The notes beneath the pieces were generated by a model. It did not search any database. It was not told the origin of the DNA and saw only the letters and a list, made by a program, of their open reading frames with translations. From Flavobacterium sp. (GTDB lineage: Bacteria; Bacteroidota; Bacteroidia; Flavobacteriales; Flavobacteriaceae), in assembly GCA_030151255.1 (NCBI GenBank), contig JASLED010000055.1:1-43893 (forward strand): a stretch of 43,893 bases of DNA, written 5' to 3'. Of the stretch, positions 8,868 through 17,801 are shown piece after piece. The stretch's first letter is position 1, and every line of letters begins with the position of its first letter. The position numbers and the translations under genes are program-made.

Positions 8868-8885
8868 CACTTTAACTATAAAGTG
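8868..8885 (-). terminator. Weak hairpin downstream of hppD
   Basis: CACTTTA and TAAAGTG form a 7-bp stem with a 4-base loop, 38 bases after the hppD stop. There is no long T run after it, so it may be an RNA 3'-end structure rather than an efficient terminator. Confidence 0.3.
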
Positions 8886-8922
8886 CTTAAAATGAACGTT
8901 TTTAAGATTTCATTAACCTTGA

Positions 8923-10083
8923 TTACAACGTTCCTCTAAGCTCTTGTTCGCGTTCGATAGACTCAAAAAGTGCTTTAAAGTTTCCTGCTCCAAATCCTCT
9001 TGCTCCCATACGTTGGATAATTTCGAAGAATAAAGTTGGACGATCTTCAACTGGTTTTGTAAAAATTTGCAATAAGTATCCTTCTTCGTCAGCATCAACC
9101 ATGATACCTAATTTTTGAAGCTCAACAATATCTTCTTTCATCATATCTCTGTGTTCACCTAAACGCGCTGGAATAGCATCGTAATATGCTTGTGGCGGTG
9201 CTGATAAAAATTCAACACCTCTAGCTTTCATGGCAGAAACTGTTTTGATAATATTATCTGTTGCTACTGCAATGTGCTGAACACCTGGCCCGTTGTAAAA
9301 ATCTAAATATTCTTCAATCTGAGATTTTTTGATTCCTTCTGCTGGTTCGTTGATTGGAAATTTAATACGTCCGTTTCCGTTTGACATTACTTTACTCATC
9401 AATGCAGAATATTCTGTATTGATTTGTTTGTCGTCAAAAGATAAGAAGTTAACGAATCCCATTACATCTTCATACCATTTTACCCACGTATTCATTTCAT
9501 TCCATCCTACGTTTCCTACCATATGGTCAACGTATTTTAATCCAACTGGTTCTGGATTATAATCGCTTTCCCACTTCACAAAACCTGGTAAGAAAATACC
9601 ATTGTAATTTTTTCTTTCAACAAACATGTGAACTGTTTCTCCGTATGTATAAATACCCGCTCTTACAGTTTCTCCAAACTCATCTGTTTCAACAACTGGC
9701 TCCATGTACGATTTTGCACCACGACGAGTTGTTTCTTCGTATGCTGCACGTGCATCTTCTACCCAAAGAGCAACAACTTTTACAGCGTCTCCATGTTGTA
9801 CAATATGATTATTTAATTCTGATTCTGCAGTTAATGGAGTAGTTAAAACAATGCGGATTTTGTCTTGTACCAAAACATAAGATGCTCTATCTCTCACACC
9901 TGTTTCTAATCCTGCGTATGCTAATGATTGAAAACCAAATGCTGTTTTATAAAAGTGAGCAGCTTGTTTTGCGTTTCCTACTATAAATTCAACATAATCT
10001 GTACCCAATAAAGGTAAAAAGTCTTGAGCTCCTTCAAAGATTTTTTCTAGCCCAAATTCAACTGATTTTACTTCTTTACTCAT
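8923..10083 (-). CDS. hppD: 4-hydroxyphenylpyruvate dioxygenase
   Basis: HPPD is an Fe(II) enzyme converting 4-hydroxyphenylpyruvate to homogentisate in tyrosine catabolism. The 386-residue protein shows both vicinal-oxygen-chelate halves. The iron ligands are visible: H187 in YVDHMVGNV, H270 in GVQHIAVATDN and E354 in LFFEIIQRMG. The C-terminal GFGAGNFKALFESIEREQ is the conserved helix that closes the active site. The length matches bacterial HPPDs. It starts 36 bases after hmgA, the enzyme using its product, so the two are almost certainly co-transcribed. The end of the transcript may be the weak stem at 8868-8885 or the stronger hairpin at 8697-8730. Confidence 0.97.
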   Translation of the reverse strand: MSKEVKSVEFGLEKIFEGAQDFLPLLGTDYVEFIVGNAKQAAHFYKTAFGFQSLAYAGLETGVRDRASYVLVQDKIRIVLTTPLTAESELNNHIVQHGDAVKVVALWVEDARAAYEETTRRGAKSYMEPVVETDEFGETVRAGIYTYGETVHMFVERKNYNGIFLPGFVKWESDYNPEPVGLKYVDHMVGNVGWNEMNTWVKWYEDVMGFVNFLSFDDKQINTEYSALMSKVMSNGNGRIKFPINEPAEGIKKSQIEEYLDFYNGPGVQHIAVATDNIIKTVSAMKARGVEFLSAPPQAYYDAIPARLGEHRDMMKEDIVELQKLGIMVDADEEGYLLQIFTKPVEDRPTLFFEIIQRMGARGFGAGNFKALFESIEREQELRGTL

Positions 10084-10119
10084 AATATATAGTTGTTTTT
10101 GTTTTTTGTTTTGTTTAAA

Positions 10120-11280
10120 TTATTCGTCTAACCAAGATTGGTAATATTTTTCATCAGCAATTTTCATTGCCTCTTCTGTTACCATCAATGGTTTAAAGGT
10201 ATCTACCATTACAGCTAGTTCTTCTGTGCTTGTTTTTCCAATAGAACGCTCTGCTGCACCAGGGTGTGGCCCGTGAGGAATACCTGCTGGATGCAAGGAA
10301 ATATGACCTGGAGCAATATCATTTCTACTCATAAAATCTCCATCTACATAATAAAGCACCTCATCACTATCAATATTACTATGATTATATGGTGCTGGAA
10401 TAGAATCTGGATGATAATCATACAACCTTGGCACAAAAGAACAAACTACAAAACCTGCTGTTTCAAAAGTTTGATGTACCGGTGGTGGTTGGTGAATTCT
10501 ACCTGTAATAGGTTCAAAATCATGAATAGAAAAAGCGTATGGATAATTGTATCCATCGTAACCTACAACATCAAATGGATGCGTAGCATAGATCATTTCA
10601 AAGATTTCATCTTGTTTTCTCAACTTCATTAAGAAGTCTCCTTTTTCATCGTGAGTTTCTAAGTTTTCAGGAAGGCGAATATCTCTCTCGCAAAACGGAG
10701 AATGTTCCATCAACTGACCAAACCAGTTTCTATATCTTTTTGGAGTATAGTACGGGTGTTTAGATTCTACAATAAACAATCTGTTCTCTTCAGTGTCAAA
10801 TTCAATCTGGTAAATCATTCCACGCGGAACAACTAAATAATCGCCATACTTAAAGGTTAGATTTCCTAAAAAAGTACGCAATGTACCTGTTCCTTTGTGA
10901 ACAAAGATTAACTCATCAGAATCGGTATTCTTGTAGAAATAATCGGTCATTGATTTTCTAGGAGCCGCAAGTACAATGGTACAGTCACTATTGGTCAAAA
11001 CTGCTTTTCGACTCTCTAAAAAATCATCCGTTGGCTCTACTTGAAACCCTCTTAATCGGTAAGATTGAATGTTATTTGCTTTTGCAATTTTTGGTGCAAC
11101 AGAATATTGTTTTACAATTTCTTTTACCTGAGTAGGTCTGTGCACATGATACATATTTGTTGACATTCCGTCAAAACCAACTGTACCAAACAATTGTTCA
11201 TAATATAAGTCACCATTTTCTTTTCTGAAAATTGTGTGACGTTTAGGGGGAATACTCCCTAAGCGATGATATAAAGGCAT
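10120..11280 (-). CDS. hmgA: Homogentisate 1,2-dioxygenase
   Basis: HmgA opens the homogentisate ring to maleylacetoacetate using Fe(II). The 386-residue protein is shorter than the animal enzyme but carries the cupin core: THPFDVVGYDGYNYPYAFSI, QPPPVHQTFE, and the iron site NHSNIDSDEVLYYVDG (H300, E307) with GIPHGPHPG (H336). A short form of this kind is common in Bacteroidota. It is the first recognised gene of the hmgA-hppD pair. The next steps (maleylacetoacetate isomerase, fumarylacetoacetase) are not in the window. Upstream lie a 21-codon ORF and an inverted repeat overlapping a candidate promoter. Confidence 0.95.
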   Translation of the reverse strand: MPLYHRLGSIPPKRHTIFRKENGDLYYEQLFGTVGFDGMSTNMYHVHRPTQVKEIVKQYSVAPKIAKANNIQSYRLRGFQVEPTDDFLESRKAVLTNSDCTIVLAAPRKSMTDYFYKNTDSDELIFVHKGTGTLRTFLGNLTFKYGDYLVVPRGMIYQIEFDTEENRLFIVESKHPYYTPKRYRNWFGQLMEHSPFCERDIRLPENLETHDEKGDFLMKLRKQDEIFEMIYATHPFDVVGYDGYNYPYAFSIHDFEPITGRIHQPPPVHQTFETAGFVVCSFVPRLYDYHPDSIPAPYNHSNIDSDEVLYYVDGDFMSRNDIAPGHISLHPAGIPHGPHPGAAERSIGKTSTEELAVMVDTFKPLMVTEEAMKIADEKYYQSWLDE

Positions 11281-11340
11281 AATTACTTATAGTTTTAAGG
11301 TTGGAGTAATAAAAAAATAAATATATAAGTAAAAAGGTTC

Positions 11341-11406
11341 TTATTCAGGATTTCTCTTGATAAGAAACTTTAGGTAAGCCAATAAACCGTCCCATTGTGT
11401 TTTCAT
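11341..11406 (-). CDS. Candidate 21-residue small ORF upstream of hmgA
   Basis: The ORF reads MKTQWDGLLAYLKFLIKRNP then E and stop, a short amphipathic or membrane-seeking helix with a basic tail. It ends 60 bases before hmgA on the same strand and begins only a few bases after a candidate promoter box. It could be a leader peptide, a small protein, or chance. The composition (W, aromatic and lysine-rich, proper stop) looks more protein-like than most AT-rich noise, but nothing in the window proves translation. Confidence 0.35.
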   Translation of the reverse strand: MKTQWDGLLAYLKFLIKRNPE

Positions 11407-11413
11407 AATGTCA

Positions 11414-11443
11414 CAAATATCGAAATAAAATTGATATATACAA
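11414..11443 (-). promoter_or_regulatory. Candidate promoter of the hmgA-hppD unit
   Basis: On the minus strand a TTG (11441-11443) is followed after exactly 19 bases by GATATTTG (11414-11421). Five of the six fixed positions of the -7 consensus TAnnTTTG match, and the spacing is the Bacteroidetes optimum. The element is embedded in the inverted repeat 11417-11470. Confidence 0.45.
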
Positions 11444-11470
11444 TTTTATAACTAAATTTTATTTCGATAT
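11417..11470. repeat. 16-bp perfect inverted repeat upstream of hmgA, with a competing inner repeat
   Basis: ATATCGAAATAAAATT (11417-11432) and AATTTTATTTCGATAT (11455-11470) are exact reverse complements separated by 22 bases. The left arm can also pair with a nearer copy: ATAAAATTG (11425-11433) against CAATTTTAT (11441-11449). The two pairings exclude each other. The repeat overlaps the candidate promoter and lies between the patatin-like gene and hmgA, suggesting an operator for tyrosine catabolism or an RNA switch. No T run follows it, so it is not a standard terminator. Confidence 0.55.
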
Positions 11471-11508
11471 CTACAATGATTTCTTATCTCATTTGTACTT
11501 ACTATAAA

Positions 11509-13749
11509 TTAGAACCAAAATCCGACAGCAATAAAAGTATATGTTTTTCCGGCTTCTGGTGAGTAGGTAAATTTTGCTTCAATTGGCCCAATCATTGTTT
11601 GCATACCATAACCTACAGAATATCCGGTATATTTTGATTTTGTAAGCCAATTCATATCTGTAAAAATATCATTTCCTGCATTAGCTAAGTTAGCTGTGAT
11701 ATTTATGTGATGTTTCTTCAAAAACTCATAATCCAAAGAAATAGAACCTGTTAAAAAAGAATCGCCGGTGATTTCCAAAAAATCATATCCCAGAAATGGG
11801 ATAATATTATCTCGATCTGCAAAACCATATCCTCCTAAAAAATATTGAAATCCAACAGACGGAGCTGTGCCAATTACTGCTCCTAGACGAGATTTAAAAT
11901 CAAAATATAGTTTATCTACAATTTTAGTAGCATATCCGACCTGACCTGTTATTGTTGAGAAATTTTCGAAATCTATATTTTTATCTGACGAATAAAAATA
12001 GTTTGAATATTCTCCTTTAAACATAAATCCTTTTCTAGGAAAATATCTATTATCGTAAGTATCAATCGTTAAATTAGCAAACGTTCCTAAGTAATTATTA
12101 GAATCTAAAGTTCTTTCTGATAAACTCAAAGAATTACTTAAAATATTTAAGTAACGATGCTCCATTCCTACTCCCAATAAAACCCTTTGCTTGTAAAATG
12201 TTTGGAAGACTAAACGGTTTTCTAAATCACGGTAATCAACATTAAAATTACCTGGCAAAGCTTCTCTAGTCATCCCGCCTGGCAAGGTTATAAAACCACT
12301 GTCTAACAATGGACCAAATGGCATTTTATTGTTGAATTTATTATATTTAGAATTAATTCCAACGCTCCAATAAAAACCATTATCTACAAAGTAATTAAAA
12401 TTATAACGTACATGATCTCCTAAAGCAAGATCAAAAGATGCTACGTCATTTTTAAGCAACATATGCTTTTGAGTAACATTAACTAAAGCTGCTGTTTTAT
12501 ATAATCCGTCATAATGCACACCCAGTTTTAGATAACGTTGAATAGGATTTTCTACTAAAGTTAACGTCATATCGTCTTCATTGTGATTGATAGAATCTCT
12601 CTGAAAGCTATATGCTATACTGCTAAAGTTATCTGTTGCATTTAATTGATTAATTCCTTCTTCTAATTGATTTAAATTTATGGTTGTATTTGATTTAAAA
12701 CCTAGTTTTCCATAAACATAACGTCGATTATAGCGCTTTAAACCATCAATATAAATATTTTTAATTTCTAAATTTCCATCGTATTTTGGCACATATTGAT
12801 TCTTGAGTACATTTTTATTTCCTCCTACTTCTTTTATTTCGTCTAGCTTAGCCTTTGCTGCCTCAATTCCACGTTGAATAATTATTTTTCCCTGATCAAA
12901 GGAAGTAACTTTAAAGCCAACAATATCAGGTTTTATATAAATATCTGTTTCTTTTATTTTATCTGCCATTTGTGCTATTGTAGAGTAATTGGATATTTGT
13001 AATAAAATATCTGCAGCTCCATCAATATTTTGCATTTTTTTTAATCCATCTTGTACATCAACACCAATAACAATATCGGCACCCATTTTTCTTAATTCCT
13101 CAACAGGATAATTATTCACAATTCCGCCATCAATCAAGTACTTGCCATCGATATGAACAGGAGCAAATAAGGATGGAAAAGCACCACTGGCTAAAATAAC
13201 TTGAGGCAAATATCCGCTGTCTAACAAAACAGCATCACCTGTTTCAATATTTGTAGCCACACAAAGAAAAGGAGCGTTCAAATCATTAAAATCTCTTAGA
13301 TGCCTTACATGCGCCAGCAATCGATTCATTAAATTGTAATTATACATTCCACGCGATAATGCTTTGGGCAATCCGATTTTAAATTTGTCAAAAGGGAGTG
13401 TTATAGCATAAATTTCATCGTTTTTCTTTTCGTAAAATGGCTTGGAAATACGCGGAATATAATCACTTATTAATGCATCTGCATCGATATGATTAAAAAT
13501 AGAATCAAGTTCAGAAGAAGTATAACCCGCAGCATATAAGCCACCAATAATGGCTCCCATACTTGTACCTGTAATATAATCAATTTGCACACCTTGCTCT
13601 TCTAACACTTTTAACACACCAATATGCGCTAAACCTTTGGCTCCACCACCACTTAGTACAAGTCCAACCTTTGGTCGGATGCTATCTTGACCAACAACAA
13701 CACTACAAGCAAACAGAACTGCTGCTACAATTACTACTACTCTTTGCAT
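11509..13749 (-). CDS. Patatin-like phospholipase with POTRA and BamA-type barrel (type Vd-like)
   Basis: The 746-residue protein has a signal peptide (about 1-20, ending VVVG), a patatin domain (about 27-220), a POTRA-like segment (about 325-390, IKNIYIDGLKRYNRRYVYGK) and a C-terminal Omp85/BamA-family barrel ending in VGFWF. Patatin catalytic elements are present: the oxyanion loop SGGGAKG (33-39), nucleophile S63 in GTSMG and D207 in DGGIVNNYP. This order matches PlpD-type (Vd) proteins, which display or secrete a lipase through their own barrel. Phospholipase A activity is inferred. It is the last gene of a four-gene run, 11 bases after uvrC. Confidence 0.88.
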   Translation of the reverse strand: MQRVVVIVAAVLFACSVVVGQDSIRPKVGLVLSGGGAKGLAHIGVLKVLEEQGVQIDYITGTSMGAIIGGLYAAGYTSSELDSIFNHIDADALISDYIPRISKPFYEKKNDEIYAITLPFDKFKIGLPKALSRGMYNYNLMNRLLAHVRHLRDFNDLNAPFLCVATNIETGDAVLLDSGYLPQVILASGAFPSLFAPVHIDGKYLIDGGIVNNYPVEELRKMGADIVIGVDVQDGLKKMQNIDGAADILLQISNYSTIAQMADKIKETDIYIKPDIVGFKVTSFDQGKIIIQRGIEAAKAKLDEIKEVGGNKNVLKNQYVPKYDGNLEIKNIYIDGLKRYNRRYVYGKLGFKSNTTINLNQLEEGINQLNATDNFSSIAYSFQRDSINHNEDDMTLTLVENPIQRYLKLGVHYDGLYKTAALVNVTQKHMLLKNDVASFDLALGDHVRYNFNYFVDNGFYWSVGINSKYNKFNNKMPFGPLLDSGFITLPGGMTREALPGNFNVDYRDLENRLVFQTFYKQRVLLGVGMEHRYLNILSNSLSLSERTLDSNNYLGTFANLTIDTYDNRYFPRKGFMFKGEYSNYFYSSDKNIDFENFSTITGQVGYATKIVDKLYFDFKSRLGAVIGTAPSVGFQYFLGGYGFADRDNIIPFLGYDFLEITGDSFLTGSISLDYEFLKKHHINITANLANAGNDIFTDMNWLTKSKYTGYSVGYGMQTMIGPIEAKFTYSPEAGKTYTFIAVGFWF

Positions 13750-13760
13750 AAACTTATCTT

Positions 13761-15554
13761 CTACTGTTTTACATACTCTTGCAAAATCTTGGCTTTTGCC
13801 TTACCTATAAGTTGCTCTATTTCTTGTTCTGGAGCTTCAAATATTCTTTTTACTGACTTAAAATGATTTATTAACTTTGTTTTTGTTTTATCTCCAATGC
13901 CAGGAATTTCATCTAATTTACTTGTAATAGCATTTTTACTACGTTGATTACGATGAAATGATAATCCGAAGCGATGTGCTTCATCACGTAAATGAATAAT
14001 AACTTTCATTGTTTCTGATCGTTTATCTAGATACATTGGGTAGCTATCACCTGGATAAAAAATCTCTTCCAATCGTTCTGCCAAACTAATAATTGGGATT
14101 TTTCCTCTTAGTCCTAAATTCTCTAAACTTTTTAATGCTACGCCCAATTGTCCTTTTCCTCCATCAATAACAATCAAATCTGGCAAAGGTTGTTGTTCTT
14201 CAAGCAATCGTTTATATCTTCTAAAAACAATTTCTTCCATTGTTGCAAAATCATTTGGCCCATCAACTGTTTTTACATTAAAATGACGATAATCTTTTTT
14301 ACTTGGTTTTCCATCTTTGAAAACCACACAAGCAGAAACTGGATTTGTACCAGAAATATTTGAATTGTCAAAACATTCTATATGTCTTGGTTCTTTTGGC
14401 AATCGAAGATCTTTCATCATTTGTTGCATTATTCGATTGGAATGTCTTTCTGGATCAACAATTTTAATCTGCTTTAATTGATCCATTCGATAGAATTTTG
14501 CGTTTCGTTCAGATAAATCTAACAACGCTTTTTTATCGCCAAGTTTTGGTGTGGTAATCTTTATGTCTTCTCCTAAATCTACAGGAAAAGGAACCAAAAT
14601 TTCTTTAGTAATAAGCTCAAAACGATGTCTTATTTCTACAATAGCCAATTCAAGTAATTCTTGATCGGTTTCTTCTAACTTCTTTTTTAGCTCTAAATTA
14701 TGTGAACGAATAATTGCTCCGTAAGAAACTTGCAAAAAGTTGACATAAGCGGTAGAATCATCCGAGATAATTGTATATACATCAATGTTGCCTACCTTTG
14801 GATTTACAATGGTAGATTTTGCTTGGTAGTTTTCTAGAAGTTCTATTTTTTCTTTTACTTGTTGAGCTTCTTCGAAACGCATCTCTTTTGCCAAATTCAA
14901 CATATGAGCTCTAAAACCTTTTAGACTTTCTTTGAAATTTCCTTTCAAAATATCTCTAATTTCGGCTATTTTTTGATTGTATTGTTCTGTCGTTTCATAT
15001 TCTTGACACGGACCTCCACAATTGTTGATGTGATACTCTAAACACACCTTAAACTTTTCACTTTTAATATTTGCCAAAGACAAATCTAAACTACAACTAC
15101 GAATAGCATATAACTCTTTTATTAATTCTAATAAAGTTGCTACCGTTTTGGAATTGGTATATGGTCCAAAATATTCAGATCCATCTTTTATCATTCTTCG
15201 CGTAGAAAATACACGGGGAAACGATTCTTTTTTAATGCAAATCCACGGATATGATTTATCATCTTTTAGCAATACATTATAACGTGGTTGCAGCTGTTTT
15301 ATCAAATTGTTTTCCAACAGCAACGCATCGGTTTCTGTAGGTACTACAATATGCTTTATGGTTACAATTTTGCGAACTAAAACATTGGTTTTAGCATTAT
15401 CGTGTATTTTATTAAAATAAGAGCCAACTCTCTTCTTCAAGTTTTTGGCTTTACCTACATACAATATCTTCCCGTCTTTATCAAAATATTGATAAACACC
15501 TGGTTGATTGGGCAAGGTTTGTATCTGTAAGGCTAAATCTTCGTTTACTTGCAT
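13761..15554 (-). CDS. uvrC: UvrABC excinuclease subunit C
   Basis: UvrC makes the two incisions flanking bulky DNA lesions after UvrA and UvrB recognise them. The 597-residue protein has the full layout: N-terminal GIY-YIG nuclease (about 13-95, PGVYQYFDKDGKILYVGKAK), four cysteines in the 150-185 region (CSLD, CLEYHINNCGGPC), a UVR helical pair (about 205-240) that binds UvrB, the RNase H-like endonuclease domain (about 390-530, including HIECFDNSNISGTNPV and VIDGGKGQL) and a C-terminal helix-hairpin-helix pair (LDEIPGIGDKTKTKLI). It lies between the cyclo-ligase and patatin genes with 24- and 11-base gaps. Confidence 0.97.
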   Translation of the reverse strand: MQVNEDLALQIQTLPNQPGVYQYFDKDGKILYVGKAKNLKKRVGSYFNKIHDNAKTNVLVRKIVTIKHIVVPTETDALLLENNLIKQLQPRYNVLLKDDKSYPWICIKKESFPRVFSTRRMIKDGSEYFGPYTNSKTVATLLELIKELYAIRSCSLDLSLANIKSEKFKVCLEYHINNCGGPCQEYETTEQYNQKIAEIRDILKGNFKESLKGFRAHMLNLAKEMRFEEAQQVKEKIELLENYQAKSTIVNPKVGNIDVYTIISDDSTAYVNFLQVSYGAIIRSHNLELKKKLEETDQELLELAIVEIRHRFELITKEILVPFPVDLGEDIKITTPKLGDKKALLDLSERNAKFYRMDQLKQIKIVDPERHSNRIMQQMMKDLRLPKEPRHIECFDNSNISGTNPVSACVVFKDGKPSKKDYRHFNVKTVDGPNDFATMEEIVFRRYKRLLEEQQPLPDLIVIDGGKGQLGVALKSLENLGLRGKIPIISLAERLEEIFYPGDSYPMYLDKRSETMKVIIHLRDEAHRFGLSFHRNQRSKNAITSKLDEIPGIGDKTKTKLINHFKSVKRIFEAPEQEIEQLIGKAKAKILQEYVKQ

Positions 15555-15578
15555 TTTTTAATTCTTATTCTCTTGATT

Positions 15579-16151
15579 TTATGCTTTATTAAAATCGTAT
15601 ATTTTATTTGGTGTAACGCAATAATCTAGCTGAATATCTGTTTCTAAGACACCTTCTATATTTTGTTCTGCTTCAAAAAAACTAAGTCCTACTTTTACAA
15701 CATCTTTTCTGCATTGACTTAAAAATTTGTCATAAAACCCTTTGCCATATCCTACTCTATTTCCTTGAATATCGAAAGCAAGAAGGGGCACAAAAACAAC
15801 ATCTATTTGATTGTCAGCTACCACAAAACCTTCTTCTGGCTCAGGAATACCATACGCATTTATTCTAAGTACAGTATTGTCAGTTAACAAATAATTTGTC
15901 ATTAAATTAGTTGAGAAATCAGATTTTGAAAGAATTACATTTTTGTCTTTTCCTGCCAAAATTTGCAACAAATAAGTTGTATCTAATTCTTTTTTATTGG
16001 CGATAGAAAGAAACAAATGATAATTAGTTTTATGCCAAATAGGTAACTTCAAAGCTTGATTAGCAACATCTAAACTTAGATTATCAATAGCTTCTTCTGA
16101 CAAATTTGTTCTTAAATCTTTATATTTTAATCTTAAACTTTTTTTATCCAT
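15579..16151 (-). CDS. 5-formyltetrahydrofolate cyclo-ligase
   Basis: The enzyme converts 5-formyltetrahydrofolate to 5,10-methenyltetrahydrofolate with ATP, returning a storage folate to one-carbon metabolism. The 190-residue length is normal. The C-terminal signature GNRVGYGKGFYDKFL is intact, preceded by PLLAFDIQ, and the N-terminal basic KKSLRLKYKDLR fits the nucleotide-binding start. The start codon overlaps the end of the aspartoacylase-like gene by eight bases, indicating translational coupling. Confidence 0.93.
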   Translation of the reverse strand: MDKKSLRLKYKDLRTNLSEEAIDNLSLDVANQALKLPIWHKTNYHLFLSIANKKELDTTYLLQILAGKDKNVILSKSDFSTNLMTNYLLTDNTVLRINAYGIPEPEEGFVVADNQIDVVFVPLLAFDIQGNRVGYGKGFYDKFLSQCRKDVVKVGLSFFEAEQNIEGVLETDIQLDYCVTPNKIYDFNKA

Positions 16152-17100
16152 GTGTTAATGTCTTTGATAAATGAAAAATAGCATCACCTTGATAAACAAT
16201 TGGCGCTTCATTTACATTGATAACATATCCGCTATTTGGCGCTTTTATTGCTACATTTTCTTTTCCGTACGGATCAGAAATATACGCTAAAGCTTCTCCT
16301 TTTCGTACAAATGCTCCAACCGCAACCTGATCGTGCATTAAGCCAGAAATTTTTGCTCTAATCCAAATTGATTGTACAATAACCTCCATTTTATCTACTC
16401 GTTCTTCCGTTTCAAATTCATCTCTCAACATTCCAAAATGAGCCAAAAAACGCTTAGTCCCTTCAACTCCCATTTTTGAAACTTGTGGATTTATATCTAA
16501 TGATTTTCCTCCTTCAAACAATAACATTTTAACGCCGCGCTTTGCGCAAGCATTTCTAAAAGAACCTGAAATTTGTGATGAATATAGTAAAAATGGCGCG
16601 TGAAAAATTTCTGCTAAAGGTTGTAATACATCCTTGTCATCTTCAGAAATACGCAATTGAGGTGCATTAAAACGACTTTGCCCACCTGCATGAAAATCGA
16701 TGGCAAAATCAACATGGGGAATAATATACTCTAAAATATAATAAGCAAATCTACCTGCTAAAGATCCGGTTTTGCTTCCAGGAAAAACTCTATTAAGATC
16801 GCGTCCGTCTGGAAATTCACGTGTCTTATTAATAAATCCAAAGATATTAATAACAGGAATACAAATAATTGTTCCGCGTTTTGGAATATTAATTCCTTTG
16901 TGTACAAATTGACGTACGATATCTACTCCATTTAGCTCATCTCCATGTAAACCAGCTGATAACAAAACAGTTGGTCCTTCTTCTTTTGCTCTTGCTACTA
17001 TAACAGGAATTTTAAGTTTTGTAGCTGTATGTAATCGTGCAATTTCTAAATGTAAGGTTTTACATTCACCAGAATGTATAACTTCGTCTAATATTCTCAT
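16144..17100 (-). CDS. Succinylglutamate desuccinylase/aspartoacylase family protein
   Basis: This 318-residue zinc carboxypeptidase-like hydrolase has the family metal site: GLHGDE (H52, E55), DFHAGG (H137) and a C-terminal-side glutamate in LFEGGKS (E196). GRDLNRVFPG (99-108) is the substrate-carboxylate binding stretch. After the catalytic domain, residues 240-315 form a biotinyl-lipoyl-like beta domain. Relatives deacylate N-acyl amino acids; the true substrate is not evident. It is first in the run leading to cyclo-ligase, uvrC and the patatin-like gene. A near-perfect hairpin (about 17105-17131) lies just before its start and may influence expression. Confidence 0.82.
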   Translation of the reverse strand: MRILDEVIHSGECKTLHLEIARLHTATKLKIPVIVARAKEEGPTVLLSAGLHGDELNGVDIVRQFVHKGINIPKRGTIICIPVINIFGFINKTREFPDGRDLNRVFPGSKTGSLAGRFAYYILEYIIPHVDFAIDFHAGGQSRFNAPQLRISEDDKDVLQPLAEIFHAPFLLYSSQISGSFRNACAKRGVKMLLFEGGKSLDINPQVSKMGVEGTKRFLAHFGMLRDEFETEERVDKMEVIVQSIWIRAKISGLMHDQVAVGAFVRKGEALAYISDPYGKENVAIKAPNSGYVINVNEAPIVYQGDAIFHLSKTLTHG

Positions 17101-17104
17101 ACTC

Positions 17105-17131
17105 GGATTTTTATCTGTGAAGATAAAAAAT
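17105..17131 (-). other. Hairpin just before the aspartoacylase-like gene
   Basis: On the minus strand GATTTTTTATCT and AGATAAAAATC pair with one bulged base around a four-base loop, ending about four bases before the ATG. There is no following T run. It could shape the 5' leader or be an AT-rich coincidence. Confidence 0.3.
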
Positions 17132-17189
17132 CTTTTGTAGAAAAATCTTATTTAAACACAATTTTATGTGATAACTAAATATTTTTTAG

Positions 17190-17783
17190 TTAATTCTTAA
17201 ATATTTTTTTATTCCAAACGATTAAAATACCAACTCCTATTGAGATGACTGTATCTGCAAAATTAAATATTGCATTAAAAAAAGTGAAATACTTTCCGCC
17301 CCAAATAGGCAACCACTCTGGTAATACACCTCTCCAAATAGGAAAATACAGCATATCTACCACTTTTCCGTGAAATAAAGTTCCGTATGGTTTATCAGAA
17401 AATAAAGTAGCTAATTGATGCGTGCTATCGTCAAAAATAACACCGTAAAAAACAGAATCTATAATATTCCCTACAGCACCTGCAAAAATAAGAGATATAG
17501 CAACAATTAGATAATTAGAAAGCTTCTTTTTAATAGAATCATTAAGCCACCATCCTATTCCAATAACAGCAATAATTCTAAACAATGTTAATGCAAGTTT
17601 ACCATAGTTTCCTGGTAGGGCTACGCCCCATGCCATACCTTCATTTTCGATAAAATGTATTCTAAACCAATCGAATACAAAAACTTCTTCATCTAACAAA
17701 AAGTGTGTTTTGATATAAATCTTTGACCATTGGTCGATAATCAACAGTATAACTATTAAAAGATAAGCCTTTTTTAATGACAT
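17190..17783 (-). CDS. lspA: Prolipoprotein signal peptidase II
   Basis: LspA cleaves signal peptides of lipid-modified prolipoproteins in the inner membrane. The protein (197 residues from this start) has four hydrophobic segments and the aspartyl site: D109 in GNIIDSVFYG and D177 in FNFADTVISIG, plus D17 in IIDQWSKIY and the conserved ENEGMAWG. An in-frame TTG at 17804 would lengthen it, but that TTG is part of the promoter box TACATTTG (17802-17809), so translation must start downstream; ATG 17783 (MSLKKAYLL) matches relatives, with ATG 17789 as the alternative. Its substrates include the lipoproteins encoded in this window. Confidence 0.95.
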   Translation of the reverse strand: MSLKKAYLLIVILLIIDQWSKIYIKTHFLLDEEVFVFDWFRIHFIENEGMAWGVALPGNYGKLALTLFRIIAVIGIGWWLNDSIKKKLSNYLIVAISLIFAGAVGNIIDSVFYGVIFDDSTHQLATLFSDKPYGTLFHGKVVDMLYFPIWRGVLPEWLPIWGGKYFTFFNAIFNFADTVISIGVGILIVWNKKIFKN

Positions 17784-17801
17784 TTTCATTGTATTTACAG
17801 G

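Noticed and set aside
8762..8875. 37-codon plus-strand frame starting MKNLLHSNKAYDN
   Set aside because: It lies across the hairpins, promoter box and leader described on the minus strand, has no recognisable protein features, and no supporting promoter on the plus strand.
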